Shown: one piece after another, positions 18,391 to 27,166 of the stretch
Numbering within the stretch: the stretch's first letter is position 1
Layout of the letters: each line of letters begins with the position of its first letter
NCBI GenBank assembly: GCA_014359475.1
Contig: JACIZI010000015.1
Location: forward strand, 1-64,000
DNA length: 64,000 nt
Direction: 5' to 3'
Source of the DNA: Marinobacter sp.
GTDB taxonomy: Bacteria; Pseudomonadota; Gammaproteobacteria; Pseudomonadales; Oleiphilaceae
Made by a program: the position numbers and the translations under genes
The notes under the pieces: generated by a model
Databases searched by the model: none
What the model saw: only the letters and a program-made list of their open reading frames with translations
What the model was told of the DNA's origin: nothing

Positions 18391-19314
18391 ATGAAAGCGA
18401 GCCACGTTCGCAAACTGATCAAACCGATCGAAAGTGCCTATTCGGAGATGTTTTCCGGGCGGGTCTACCGAGTCGGCAATGGGGCTGTCTCCGTGCGCAA
18501 TCACAGCGGCAAAGCAGAGCATACCGTTATTGGCGTGCACGGGTTCCTGGAAAATCACTGTTACTTCACCCAGGCCTACGAGGCCCCGACCACCGAACTG
18601 ATCCTGCTGACCTGCAGCAATTACCATATTCCGGTCAACGGTGTGACGCCGGAAACCCCGGACTGGGAAGTGCCGATCAAATCCCTGGATGGCACCATCG
18701 AATACGATGCCCGCATCCTCAACCAGGCCCTGGAAAACCTGCCGACCACCGACAATATCCGGGTGCATGGCCACTCACGGGGTGGCGCTGTCATTCTGGA
18801 GGCCATCCGTCTTCGTCCGGAACTCTACGAAACCGTCGAGGTTGTCCTCGAAGCCCCGGTTCTGCCCCAGGGCAAGCTGTCGTCACTGGTCACCATGGTA
18901 CTGGAGCCGGTCAGCCACGGCATGTGGCCCTGGGTCATCCGCCTGATCAACAGCGCACCCTCATCTGCCTATGGCCAGACCTTCTTCGGCAAGATGAACC
19001 CCCGCAAGAAGGTGCTGCTGAGCAAACTCTTTTCCGCCACCCGGGACCACCTGACCATCGTGCGTAATATCGAAAACCTGATGGAATGGATGGACCGGCA
19101 GGATACCAGTATTTACCAGCACGTCCGCCAGGGCACCTTCCTGATTCCGGCGGTGGATCGCATCCTCGACCGCACAGCAATGCTCAACAGCGCACGCAAG
19201 AGCCCGACGACCATGCGCATTGTGGAAACCCAGGCGCCCAGTCATTTCATCACCCTGGACAGCAAGAAATGGGTGCCGGACTTCGAGTCCCTGCCGTCTG
19301 CCGCCCAGGGCTGA
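18391..19314 (+). CDS. Alpha/beta hydrolase (serine hydrolase), possible esterase or lipase
   Basis: The 307-residue product has an alpha/beta hydrolase core. The oxyanion-side block VIGVHGFLENHC is near residues 47-58, and the nucleophile elbow GHSRGG near 127-132 places Ser129 as nucleophile. SHFITLD near the C-terminus (about 285-291) supplies a likely His. No signal peptide is seen, so it is probably cytoplasmic. ATG 18391 is preferred because GGGAGA lies seven to ten bases upstream; the longer frame from 18325 lacks a site. Its divergent position from the wax-ester synthase suggests, but does not prove, a role in turnover of storage lipids. Confidence 0.8.
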   Translation: MKASHVRKLIKPIESAYSEMFSGRVYRVGNGAVSVRNHSGKAEHTVIGVHGFLENHCYFTQAYEAPTTELILLTCSNYHIPVNGVTPETPDWEVPIKSLDGTIEYDARILNQALENLPTTDNIRVHGHSRGGAVILEAIRLRPELYETVEVVLEAPVLPQGKLSSLVTMVLEPVSHGMWPWVIRLINSAPSSAYGQTFFGKMNPRKKVLLSKLFSATRDHLTIVRNIENLMEWMDRQDTSIYQHVRQGTFLIPAVDRILDRTAMLNSARKSPTTMRIVETQAPSHFITLDSKKWVPDFESLPSAAQG

Positions 19315-19413
19315 CTGCTGGCGCCCGGCAGATCTGACCACTGCAAAAGCTACGCCGGCTCCGGAAGGTACCTGCAGCAGAATCCGGGCCGTCACTATGG
19401 CCCGGATTGACTA

Positions 19414-19689
19414 TCAGCCGATGATGGTATCCAGTTGTGAATGGATCTCCTGCTCGATGCGGGATTTGAAGGGACGCAGCATCAATCCCAGTTCCAGATG
19501 CACATGAATGTCGTCACTGCTGAGATCCAGCTGCCCCTTGACACCACTGCGCTTGAACTTCATTACGTCGCCCTCCCAGCGGTAATCCACACCAAACTGG
19601 CTGGAAAGATCTTTGGCCAGGGTTTCCGCCGCTTGGCGGGCGTGTTCTTTATCCAGGGAGTGGGAACGGTGTACGTCGATTGTAGACAT
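19414..19689 (-). CDS. Polyhydroxyalkanoic acid system (PHA granule region) family protein
   Basis: The 91-residue product, beginning MSTIDVHRSHSLDKEHARQA, matches the small family found near PHA granule genes: an N-terminal IxVxRxHSLxxxxAR block, a central YRWEGDVMKFKRSGVKGQLD and a C-terminal helix. In related bacteria the protein is annotated from PHA loci but its activity is unknown. The longer frame to 19752 adds 21 residues of no family likeness, so I placed the start at 19689. It diverges from ubiE. No PHA synthase is in this window. Confidence 0.75.
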   Translation of the reverse strand: MSTIDVHRSHSLDKEHARQAAETLAKDLSSQFGVDYRWEGDVMKFKRSGVKGQLDLSSDDIHVHLELGLMLRPFKSRIEQEIHSQLDTIIG

Positions 19690-19819
19690 GCTCAGGTGCT
19701 CGGTATCGGAAGTTTGAGACAGACAGTTTATTGATTTCCCCGCAGCTGGCAAATCGGCTATTGGGACTGGTGCGCTTAACCGTTAGAATGACTCCCTCAG
19801 ATTCTGACAGGACCGACCC

Positions 19820-20611
19820 ATGAGCGAGCAGCAAGCCCCGCACGATCAGGCACCTCAAAACCCGGCTGAGGACGAAAGCACTCACTTCGGGTTCCGCAAT
19901 GTACCGAAAAGCCAGAAGGCGGGCCAGGTGGCAGAAGTGTTTCATTCCGTGGCCGGCAAGTACGACCTGATGAATGACCTGATGTCCATGGGCATCCACC
20001 GTTTATGGAAGCGCTTCACCATCGAGTTGTCCGGCGTTCGCCCGGGGCACAAGGTACTGGATATTGCGGGCGGCACCGGAGATCTGACCATGAAGTTTTC
20101 CGATCTGGTTGGCCCTTCCGGACAGGTGTTCCTTGCCGACATCAACGCCTCCATGCTGCAGGTGGGCCGCAGCCGGCTGACCGACCGGGGTTACGTGGGC
20201 AACATTGACTATGTGCAGGCGGATGCCGAGCACCTGCCCTTTCCGGATAACTACTTCAACGCTGTTTCCATCGCCTTTGGCCTGCGTAACGTGACCGACA
20301 AGGACCAGGCCCTGCGGGACATGACCCGGGTACTCAAGCCCGGTGGCAAGCTGATGGTGCTGGAGTTCTCCAAGCCCACCAACCCGCTGCTCAGCAAAGC
20401 CTATGACATGTACTCGTTCAACGCTTTGCCCCTCATGGGCCAGTTGATCGCCGGTGACAGCAACAGCTACCAGTACCTGGCCGAGTCGATCCGCATGCAC
20501 CCGGACCAGGAAACCCTCAAGGGCATGATGGAAGAAGCCGGCCTGGTGAACTGCAAGTACCACAACATGACCGGCGGTGTCGTGGCCCTGCACGCAGGAA
20601 TCAAACCCTGA
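19820..20611 (+). CDS. ubiE: Ubiquinone/menaquinone biosynthesis C-methyltransferase UbiE
   Basis: The 263-residue SAM-dependent methyltransferase methylates the benzoquinone ring in ubiquinone synthesis (and demethylmenaquinone where present). The SAM site [13 protein letters not shown] is near residues 81-93, after the family block [19 protein letters not shown] near 40-58, with an [20 protein letters not shown] stretch near 158-177. Its TGA overlaps the ATG of ubiJ by one base. It opens a run of nine same-strand, closely spaced genes down to rsmE. Confidence 0.95.
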   Translation: MSEQQAPHDQAPQNPAEDESTHFGFRNVPKSQKAGQVAEVFHSVAGKYDLMNDLMSMGIHRLWKRFTIELSGVRPGHKVLDIAGGTGDLTMKFSDLVGPSGQVFLADINASMLQVGRSRLTDRGYVGNIDYVQADAEHLPFPDNYFNAVSIAFGLRNVTDKDQALRDMTRVLKPGGKLMVLEFSKPTNPLLSKAYDMYSFNALPLMGQLIAGDSNSYQYLAESIRMHPDQETLKGMMEEAGLVNCKYHNMTGGVVALHAGIKP

Positions 20612-21246
20612 TGTTCCCCGGCCCGACCCTGCGCTCTGCCGTGTCCGCAATCACAGAGCGTGCACTGAATCAGGCGCTAAGATTTGACCCTGCCGGGCGC
20701 AAGGCCCTGCAAGAGGCACTGACCGGGCCGGTACAGTTCGAACTGACCCAGCCCCTGCCGCTGACACTGACCCTGCAATCCGTGGGGGAGCGCATCACCG
20801 TGACCAGTGGCCCGGTGGAACAACCCGCGCTGGTCCTCAGTGGCAGCCCGCTGGCATTTGCCTCGCTGGCCGGTGGCGACCAGGACGTATTCAGCCAGCA
20901 ACGCATCCGTGTCACTGGCGATACCGGTCTGGCCCACCAGTTCCAGCGCGCCCTGAACCAGCTCAATCCAGACTGGGAATCCGCCCTGGCTGGCTATACC
21001 GGCGACCTGCCGGCCCACTTTATCGGCCAGCGTATTCGCGGCATGCTGCGCTGGAGCCACCAGGCGATCACTTCCATGACCACCAATATCGAGGAATACA
21101 TCCACGAGGAGAGTGGTGCCCTGCCCGGGGGACGCGAACTGGAGGCGACCTTTGACGATATCGATGAGCTGAATCTCCGCACGGAAAGGCTTGAAGCCAG
21201 GGTTCGCCTCCTGGAAAGCAAAAACGATTCGCCGGAGACCCCGTGA
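20611..21246 (+). CDS. ubiJ: Ubiquinone biosynthesis accessory protein UbiJ (SCP2 domain)
   Basis: The 211-residue protein has an N-terminal sterol-carrier-protein-2 lipid-binding domain (about 20-115) that in E. coli holds quinone intermediates within the aerobic Ubi complex. The C-terminal part (about 170-205) is a coiled coil rich in Glu and Leu ([19 protein letters not shown]). Placement between ubiE and ubiB with overlapping ends is the standard order and supports the assignment. It overlaps ubiE by one base and ubiB by four. Confidence 0.9.
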   Translation: MFPGPTLRSAVSAITERALNQALRFDPAGRKALQEALTGPVQFELTQPLPLTLTLQSVGERITVTSGPVEQPALVLSGSPLAFASLAGGDQDVFSQQRIRVTGDTGLAHQFQRALNQLNPDWESALAGYTGDLPAHFIGQRIRGMLRWSHQAITSMTTNIEEYIHEESGALPGGRELEATFDDIDELNLRTERLEARVRLLESKNDSPETP

Positions 21247-22886
21247 CCCGACTGCAACGACTGCTCCGAATCCTCTGGGTGCTCTGCCGCTTCCGGCTGG
21301 ATATTTTCCTGCCTGTAAAGGAACTGCCGGTGCCCCTGCGGTTGCTTTTCATGCTGGCCCCCTGGCACCTGTTCCCGCAGCCGAAGATGGACCGTGGTGA
21401 GCGCCTGAGACTTGCCCTGGAAGAATTGGGGCCGGTGTTCGTGAAGTTCGGGCAGATTCTGTCTACCCGCCGGGATTTGCTACCGGATGATATGGCCGAT
21501 TCCCTGAAATACCTGCAGGACAGGGTATCTCCCTTTCCCAGTAATGAGGCACGGGACATTATCGAGAAGTCACTGGGGGCACCAGTGGCTGAGCTGTTCG
21601 CCGAATTCAGCCCGGACCCCATGGCCTCGGCCTCGGTGGCACAGGTGCATGCGGCCACCCTGCACGACGGCCAGCAAGTAGTAGTCAAGGTGATCCGCCC
21701 CGGTATTGAGCGGGTGATCAATCAGGACCTGTCGCTGATGTACCTGATGGCCCGACTGCTGGAGCGTTACTGGTCAGAGGGCCGGCGACTGCACCCGGTG
21801 GAAGTAGTGGAAGACTATGACCACACCATCCATGACGAGCTGGACCTGCAACGCGAAGCCGCCAACGCCAGCCAGTTGCGTCGTAACTTCCCCGGGTCGC
21901 CGCTGATCTACATGCCCTTTATCGAATGGGACTACACCCGCAAGTCGGTGCTGGTGATGGAGCGGGTATACGGCATCCCGATCGGTGATGTGGAGGCCCT
22001 GAAAGCCGCCGGCACCAATATGAAGGTGCTGGCCGAAAAAGGCGTAGAGATCTTTTTTACCCAGGTGTTCCGGGATAGCTTTTTCCATGCCGACATGCAC
22101 CCGGGCAATATCTTCGTGGATGTGTCGAACCCCGACGATCCGCGCTATATCGCCATCGACTTCGGCATTGTCGGCACCCTGGCACCGGACGACCAGAGCT
22201 ACCTCGCCCGCAACCTGCTTGCCTTCTTCAAACAGGACTACAGGCAGGTAGCCCAGCTGCACATACAATCCGGCTGGGTACCGGCAGACACCCGGGTCAA
22301 TGAGTTTGAAGCGGCGATCCGCACGGTGTGCGAACCCATTTTCGATAAACCATTGAAGGACATTTCCTTCGGCCACTTCCTGCTGAGACTGTTCCAGACC
22401 GCACGGCGTTTTAATATGGAAGTGCAGCCGCAACTGGTGTTGCTGCAGAAGACCCTGCTCAATGTGGAAGGTCTCGGCCGCCAGTTATATCCGGATCTGG
22501 ACCTGTGGAGCACGGCACAGCCTTTCCTGGAGGACTGGATGCGCCGCCGTATTGGCCCCGTTGGTTTGATAAAAAATATCCGCACCCATCTGCCAGACTG
22601 GCTGGAACAATCCCCGGAAATGCCGCAGCTGATCCACGATACCCTGGCCCAACTGCGACAGGCCGGACCCACAGAGGACCAGAACCGGGCCACTCTGGAA
22701 CTGCTGCTGGAAAATCGCCGCCGGGCCGATCGTCGCTGGCGCAGAACACTACTGGCGGTGGTGCTTGCGGGCGGGGCCTGGTTGAGCATCGGTTACGACC
22801 TGCCGGAACTGACCCGCCAAATGGAGCCCTGGGGCTGGGCCATGCTGGCCGCTGCCGCCTGGCTGATTGGCCGCGGCAGCCAATAA
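21243..22886 (+). CDS. ubiB: Ubiquinone biosynthesis protein UbiB (atypical kinase-like ATPase)
   Basis: The 547-residue ADCK/ABC1-family protein is needed for quinone ring hydroxylation or handling. It shows the family N-terminal KxGQ block as [16 protein letters not shown] near 68-83, the Ala-rich nucleotide loop [12 protein letters not shown] near 126-137, and catalytic-like HADMHPGN near 287 and IDFGIVG near 308. Two C-terminal hydrophobic helices (about 500-520 and 525-542) anchor it in the inner membrane, as in E. coli. It starts with GTG overlapping the ubiJ stop. Confidence 0.95.
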   Translation: MTRLQRLLRILWVLCRFRLDIFLPVKELPVPLRLLFMLAPWHLFPQPKMDRGERLRLALEELGPVFVKFGQILSTRRDLLPDDMADSLKYLQDRVSPFPSNEARDIIEKSLGAPVAELFAEFSPDPMASASVAQVHAATLHDGQQVVVKVIRPGIERVINQDLSLMYLMARLLERYWSEGRRLHPVEVVEDYDHTIHDELDLQREAANASQLRRNFPGSPLIYMPFIEWDYTRKSVLVMERVYGIPIGDVEALKAAGTNMKVLAEKGVEIFFTQVFRDSFFHADMHPGNIFVDVSNPDDPRYIAIDFGIVGTLAPDDQSYLARNLLAFFKQDYRQVAQLHIQSGWVPADTRVNEFEAAIRTVCEPIFDKPLKDISFGHFLLRLFQTARRFNMEVQPQLVLLQKTLLNVEGLGRQLYPDLDLWSTAQPFLEDWMRRRIGPVGLIKNIRTHLPDWLEQSPEMPQLIHDTLAQLRQAGPTEDQNRATLELLLENRRRADRRWRRTLLAVVLAGGAWLSIGYDLPELTRQMEPWGWAMLAAAAWLIGRGSQ

Positions 22887-22907
22887 TCGCGAACAGGATT
22901 CACGTAA

Positions 22908-23345
22908 ATGCAAGATTCACCCTCTACAGTCGATAACCCTGAATGGCTGAATGTCATTCGCTGGACAGACGACGGCCTGGTACCGGCCATTGCCCAGGAT
23001 GCCGCCACCGGCGAGATCCTGATGATGGCCTGGATGAACCGGGAGTCACTGCAACGGACAGCGGAAGAAGGCCAGGCGGTCTACTGGTCCCGGTCCCGGC
23101 AAAAGCTGTGGCGCAAGGGCGAACGTTCCGGCCACCAGCAATTGATCCGGGAAATCCGGCTGGATTGCGACGAGGATGTGCTATTGCTGAAAGTCGAGCA
23201 GAAGGGTGGCATTGCTTGCCATACCGGGCGCAAGAGCTGCTTCTACCGGAAACTGGACAACGGAGAGTGGCTCAGCACCGATCCGGTGCTGCGGGATCCG
23301 GACGCAATCTACGGAACAGAAAGGGGAGACAAGACCGGTGAGTGA
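22908..23345 (+). CDS. hisI: Phosphoribosyl-AMP cyclohydrolase
   Basis: The 145-residue enzyme opens the purine ring of phosphoribosyl-AMP, the third step of histidine synthesis. The metal and catalytic blocks are visible: [20 protein letters not shown] near residues 74-93 and [14 protein letters not shown] near 100-113, which supply the family cysteines and aspartates. As in pseudomonads it is separate from HisE and lies apart from the other his genes, here in the ubiB-tat run. Its end overlaps the GTG start of hisE by eight bases. Confidence 0.95.
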   Translation: MQDSPSTVDNPEWLNVIRWTDDGLVPAIAQDAATGEILMMAWMNRESLQRTAEEGQAVYWSRSRQKLWRKGERSGHQQLIREIRLDCDEDVLLLKVEQKGGIACHTGRKSCFYRKLDNGEWLSTDPVLRDPDAIYGTERGDKTGE

Positions 23346-23667
23346 TATTCTTCTGCAACTGGCACAGGTACTGGAAGCCCGCAAGGAAGCTGACCCTGAC
23401 ACCTCCTACGTGGCCAGCCTCCATGAAAAGGGGCTGAACAAGATCCTGGAGAAGGTAGGCGAGGAATGCACAGAAACGCTGATCGCCGCCAAGGATGCGG
23501 AAACCAGCGGTGAAACCCGGGCGCTGGTGAGCGAAACCGCCGACCTGTGGTTCCACAGCATGGTGATGCTCTCACGCCTTGGCCTGGGCCCGCAGGATGT
23601 GCTGGACGAACTGGCCAGCCGTTTTGATCTGTCCGGGCTGGAAGAGAAAGCCTCCCGCAACCGTTAA
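23338..23667 (+). CDS. hisE: Phosphoribosyl-ATP pyrophosphatase
   Basis: The 109-residue all-helical MazG-like enzyme removes pyrophosphate from phosphoribosyl-ATP, the step just before HisI. Family features: [20 protein letters not shown] near 18-37, [14 protein letters not shown] near 39-52 with the metal-binding Glu pair, and [14 protein letters not shown] near 66-79. The start is GTG 23338, within the end of hisI; a longer frame from 23206 has no family likeness before that point. The overlap suggests translational coupling. Confidence 0.95.
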   Translation: MSDILLQLAQVLEARKEADPDTSYVASLHEKGLNKILEKVGEECTETLIAAKDAETSGETRALVSETADLWFHSMVMLSRLGLGPQDVLDELASRFDLSGLEEKASRNR

Positions 23668-23750
23668 CCGGAGGTACCCCTTCCGGGGGGTTATCCCTGC
23701 ATTGTTCTGTTACAGTACACTGACAGGTAATCGCAACATACAACGAGGTT

Positions 23751-23984
23751 ATGGCTATGAGTATTGGCCCCATGCAACTGCTTCTTATCCTGGCGATAGT
23801 GCTGTTACTGTTCGGAACCAAGCGGCTCCGCAACATCGGCAGTGACCTGGGGGGAGCCATCAAGGGATTCAAGAAATCCATGAAGGATGAAGAATCCAAA
23901 AACACCGACTCCCTGGTGGACAAGGAGCAGGAACAATACCAGGCCAGCTCCGAAGAAAAACCCCGGGACAAGACCCACAGCTGA
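23751..23984 (+). CDS. tatA: Sec-independent protein translocase subunit TatA
   Basis: The 77-residue (or 75) pore-forming subunit of twin-arginine export has one N-terminal membrane helix ([14 protein letters not shown]) followed by the FGTKRLR hinge and an amphipathic helix ([15 protein letters not shown]), then a charged tail. Both ATG 23751 and ATG 23757 follow ACGAGG; the second is better spaced. It is the first of tatABC, which exports folded cofactor-bearing proteins across the inner membrane. Confidence 0.93.
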   Translation: MAMSIGPMQLLLILAIVLLLFGTKRLRNIGSDLGGAIKGFKKSMKDEESKNTDSLVDKEQEQYQASSEEKPRDKTHS

Positions 23985-23995
23985 GACCAGGCTGA

Positions 23996-24418
23996 ATGTT
24001 TGATATCGGCTTCGTCGAGCTGGTGATCTGCTCGATTATCGCATTATTGGTGCTGGGCCCTGAGCGGCTTCCCGCAGCGGCCCGTGCAACCGGTCGCTGG
24101 ATTGGTGGTGCCCGGCGCATGGTCACCCAGTTCACCTCTGAGCTGGACCGTCAGCTCAAGGCCGAAGAACTCCGCGAGGAACTTCGCAAGGCCGGGGATG
24201 TGGGCCTGGACGACGTTCAGAAAACAGTCAGTGATGCCCTCAGCGAAGCGAGGCGTTACGAGCATATGATCGTCTCGGACGATGACAACAAGCTCGCACC
24301 GCCACAGACTCAGGCTAATGTCAGCCCGGCCGACAATAACAGTCAGAATCAGCCTGAACCTGAAAAGGCCGAAGCGTCCAGCCAGCCCCCGCAAAGCAGT
24401 CCGGAATCCCGCCCATGA
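23996..24418 (+). CDS. tatB: Sec-independent protein translocase subunit TatB
   Basis: The 140-residue subunit receives twin-arginine precursors together with TatC. It has the short N-terminal helix (MFDIGFVELVICSIIALLVL) and the hallmark GPERLP hinge at about 21-26, followed by an amphipathic helix (AARATGRWIGGARRMV) and a long polar, Pro/Gln-rich tail. The last four bases overlap the start of tatC (ATGA). Confidence 0.95.
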   Translation: MFDIGFVELVICSIIALLVLGPERLPAAARATGRWIGGARRMVTQFTSELDRQLKAEELREELRKAGDVGLDDVQKTVSDALSEARRYEHMIVSDDDNKLAPPQTQANVSPADNNSQNQPEPEKAEASSQPPQSSPESRP

Positions 24419-25197
24419 GTGACAGGCCTGACGGCAACCAGCAGGACCCCCTCCAGTCTGAAATGCCCCTTGTGGAGCATCTGCTGGAATTGCGTAACCG
24501 TCTGCTGAAAATGGTGCTGGCGGTGATTATCTGTTTTGCCGCCGTGTACCCCTTTGCCAACGAACTCTATCTCTGGCTCTCCCAACCTTTGCGCGACCTT
24601 CTGCCGGTAGGCCAGACCATGATTGCCACGGATGTGACCGCCCCCTTCTTCGCGCCGCTGAAGCTGGCACTGGTGGTGTCCCTGTTCGCTGCGATTCCGG
24701 TGATCCTGTACCAGCTCTGGAGCTTTATCGCACCGGGGCTCTATGCCCACGAGAAGCGGCTGGCGTTCCCGCTGTTGTTCACGTCGATTCTGCTGTTCTA
24801 CCTGGGTGCCGCCTTCGCATACTTTGTGGTGTTTCCGCTGGTGTTCGGCTTCTTCACCGCCATCGGACCGGAAGGCATCGTCGAGCTGCCGGATATCACC
24901 AGTTATCTGAATTTTGTGCTGAAAATGTTCTTTGCCTTCGGAGTGGCCTTCGAGATCCCGATTGCCACTATCCTGCTGATCCTGAGCGGTGTCACCACCG
25001 CATCCAGCCTTGCTGCCAAGCGACCCTACATCGTGGTGGCGTGTTTTGTGATCGGCATGCTGCTGACACCGCCGGACATTATTTCCCAGATCCTGCTGGC
25101 GCTGCCCATGTGGCTGCTGTTCGAGGTCGGCATACTGTTCGGGCGACTGGCGCGCCGGGAGGTGGCCGAGGCCACGACGCCCACCGATCCTTCATGA
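24415..25197 (+). CDS. tatC: Sec-independent protein translocase subunit TatC
   Basis: The 260-residue core receptor of the twin-arginine translocase has six predicted membrane helices. The cytoplasmic N-terminal MPLVEHLLELRNRLLK block (about 16-31) contains the conserved Glu and Arg that contact the signal peptide. Later blocks are FWSFIAPGLYAHEKR-like at about 101-115 and TPPDIISQILLALP near 221-234. It overlaps tatB by four bases and the next gene (rsmE) by four bases, so the run is probably cotranscribed. Confidence 0.95.
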   Translation: MSDRPDGNQQDPLQSEMPLVEHLLELRNRLLKMVLAVIICFAAVYPFANELYLWLSQPLRDLLPVGQTMIATDVTAPFFAPLKLALVVSLFAAIPVILYQLWSFIAPGLYAHEKRLAFPLLFTSILLFYLGAAFAYFVVFPLVFGFFTAIGPEGIVELPDITSYLNFVLKMFFAFGVAFEIPIATILLILSGVTTASSLAAKRPYIVVACFVIGMLLTPPDIISQILLALPMWLLFEVGILFGRLARREVAEATTPTDPS

Positions 25198-25913
25198 ACC
25201 TGGCACTGCTGTTTGACGACGACTTCATTGCCCCGGACCGGGCCCGGCTGACCCATCGCCGCCTCGATCACCTGCACTCCGTGCTCAAGGTCAGCGAGGG
25301 TGACCTTATTCCGGTGGCCCGGGTCAACGGCAAGCTGGGTGAGGGTCGCATTGTCAGTCTGAGCAGCGACTGTGCGGAGATTGTGGTGGACCTGGATCAG
25401 CAGCCCCCGCCGCCGCTGCCGCTGACACTGGTGCTGGCCATGCCGCGTCCCAAGATGTTCCGGCGGGTGCTGCAGACCTGCGCCAGCCTCGGGGTCAAGG
25501 ATCTCTGGCTGATCCACTCACGCAAGGTGGAGAAAAGCTACTGGCAAACCCCCTGGCTCAGCGACGAGCATCTCACCGAAAACCTGACACTGGGACTGGA
25601 GCAGGCCCGCGATTCCCGGATGCCCCGGGTACAGATCCGCAAGCGGTTCAAGCCCTTTGTGGAAGACGAGTTGCCCGGATTACTGAACGGCAAGCAAGGG
25701 CTGGTGGCCCACCCCGGCACCGCCACTCCCTGCCCTGTGCACCTCCAGGAACCCGCCTTGCTCTGCATCGGGCCGGAAGGTGGCTTTATCCCCTACGAAG
25801 TGGAAAAACTGGCCGAAGCGGGCTGTGTGCAGGTGCATCTGGGCCCTCGAATCCTGCGGGTTGAAACCGCCGTACCCGCCATCATCAGCCGCCTGTTTGA
25901 TGCCTGCGGCTGA
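25194..25913 (+). CDS. rsmE: 16S rRNA (uracil-1498-N3)-methyltransferase RsmE
   Basis: The 239-residue SPOUT-class methyltransferase modifies U1498 of 16S rRNA. It has an N-terminal PUA-like domain (about 1-70) and a C-terminal trefoil-knot domain with LALAMPRPKMFRRVLQ-type start near 80, IGPEGGFIPYEVE near 191-203 and LGPRILRVETAVPA near 216-229. ATG 25194 overlaps the tatC stop by four bases; a longer open frame upstream is antisense-like sequence within tatC in another frame. It ends directly against the convergent exporter gene. Confidence 0.95.
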   Translation: MNLALLFDDDFIAPDRARLTHRRLDHLHSVLKVSEGDLIPVARVNGKLGEGRIVSLSSDCAEIVVDLDQQPPPPLPLTLVLAMPRPKMFRRVLQTCASLGVKDLWLIHSRKVEKSYWQTPWLSDEHLTENLTLGLEQARDSRMPRVQIRKRFKPFVEDELPGLLNGKQGLVAHPGTATPCPVHLQEPALLCIGPEGGFIPYEVEKLAEAGCVQVHLGPRILRVETAVPAIISRLFDACG

Positions 25914-27086
25914 TCAGTTAACCGGCAGGCCCCGCTTGCCAGCCCACAAAGCCAGCACTGCGACCATCAGCACCAGACCCGGAAATACCGCCAGAGCCTG
26001 ATCGGGATACCATTCCAGAAGAGCGCCGCCTATCAAGGTACCCACCCCATAACCACATGTGTGCAAGCTGGTCAGCCTGCCGGCCACCTGCCCCCCCGCT
26101 TCTGGCGAGAATTGGCGCAGCACGGCGCCGTACCAGGGGGTAATCACCGCCACACCCATGGAGAGCAGGGCCACGCCCAGATAAATCTCCGCCACACTGC
26201 CGGCGAGCACCAGCTGTAACCCACCTGCCCCGAGCCCCAGACTCCACAGCGCCCCCAACCAGACCACCGAACGCACATGGCGGTGTACCAATGGACCGGC
26301 CACCATGGCCGCCACCGACGCAATAACCAACGCGGTACCCGTCAGTGCCGTGGCCGTTTCGGGGCTGCTACCGGAAATCCGGGCCAGCACCGGTCCCAGC
26401 ACAAACTGCAGCACCCCTACCCACACGGTGATTGCCAACGCCAGGGTATATAGTGGCAAGCCATCCCGCCAGCCCGGTCGTAATGCCTGGTTCTGCTGCT
26501 CTGCCGGATGCGGCACCGCCACAGCCGGCCTTGCCAGCGTCAGGCAACAAAGCACAGCCGCCATCCAGACCAGGGCCAGAGCCCCGGGTACACCGCTCAC
26601 AGTGGCGACCACCATCAGCCCCGGCCCCGCCAGCCGGCCCAGGTGCACCGCCACCTGAAGGCCTGCCAGTCTGGCCGCCCAGCCCCCGGGGTCGAAGCCG
26701 GATAGCACCAGCCGCTGGGCCGCAGGAAATATGCCCCCGGCCCCGATGCCGTGCAGCAGTCGGATCAACACCACAAGCACCATGAGCACGATTGCGATTG
26801 GCTGCCAGATCAGCACCAGCAGCAACAACGCAAAAGCCAGCAGCACAACCGAAGATGACAACTGCAGGACCCGCAGGCCACCCCGCCGGTCCGCCTGCCG
26901 CCCCCAGACAGGAGCGCCCATCACCACTGGCAACATGCCTGCCGCCATCGCCACGGACCACCAACCGGCAGACAGACCGGTACGGGTGATCAGCCAGGGC
27001 AGCGCCGTAATCAGGGACGACTGCAACAGCCCCATCATCAATACCGGACCCGAGCCGGCAACAACACCTGTCGTGGAAAAGCTCAC
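25914..27086 (-). CDS. MFS transporter, probable siderophore exporter (ShiF-like position)
   Basis: The 390-residue product is a twelve-helix major facilitator, with the loop motif GRQADRRGGLRV between helices 2 and 3. It diverges from the aerobactin-type genes across a Fur-box-like site, the position occupied by the MFS gene shiF beside iucABCD in enterobacteria, so siderophore export is a reasonable inference. The open frame reaches a TTG at 27128, but that codon overlaps the Fur-like site. GTG 27086 keeps a full first helix; the first ATG (27038) would cut it. The true start is uncertain. Confidence 0.8.
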   Translation of the reverse strand: MSFSTTGVVAGSGPVLMMGLLQSSLITALPWLITRTGLSAGWWSVAMAAGMLPVVMGAPVWGRQADRRGGLRVLQLSSSVVLLAFALLLLVLIWQPIAIVLMVLVVLIRLLHGIGAGGIFPAAQRLVLSGFDPGGWAARLAGLQVAVHLGRLAGPGLMVVATVSGVPGALALVWMAAVLCCLTLARPAVAVPHPAEQQNQALRPGWRDGLPLYTLALAITVWVGVLQFVLGPVLARISGSSPETATALTGTALVIASVAAMVAGPLVHRHVRSVVWLGALWSLGLGAGGLQLVLAGSVAEIYLGVALLSMGVAVITPWYGAVLRQFSPEAGGQVAGRLTSLHTCGYGVGTLIGGALLEWYPDQALAVFPGLVLMVAVLALWAGKRGLPVN

Positions 27087-27107
27087 AATTGCGACAAATT
27101 CCCTGTT

Positions 27108-27126
27108 GCGAATGATTGTTATTTCC
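27108..27126. promoter_or_regulatory. Fur-box-like operator in the exporter/iucA divergent promoter
   Basis: Read on the minus strand, GGAAATAACAATCATTCGC matches the 19-base Fur consensus at 13 positions by my count, including the AATCATT core. It lies 41 bases before the iucA start and 22 bases before the preferred exporter start. This suits iron repression of both transcripts. Confidence 0.65.
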
Positions 27127-27166
27127 AATAGATTGTATAGGAAATCCCCGCGCAGAGGAAGTCAGG

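Noticed and set aside
27087-27128. Extension of the MFS exporter to a TTG at 27128
   Set aside because: The TTG lies against the Fur-like site and has no ribosome site; the added residues fall before the first helix and do not look like a transporter N-terminus.
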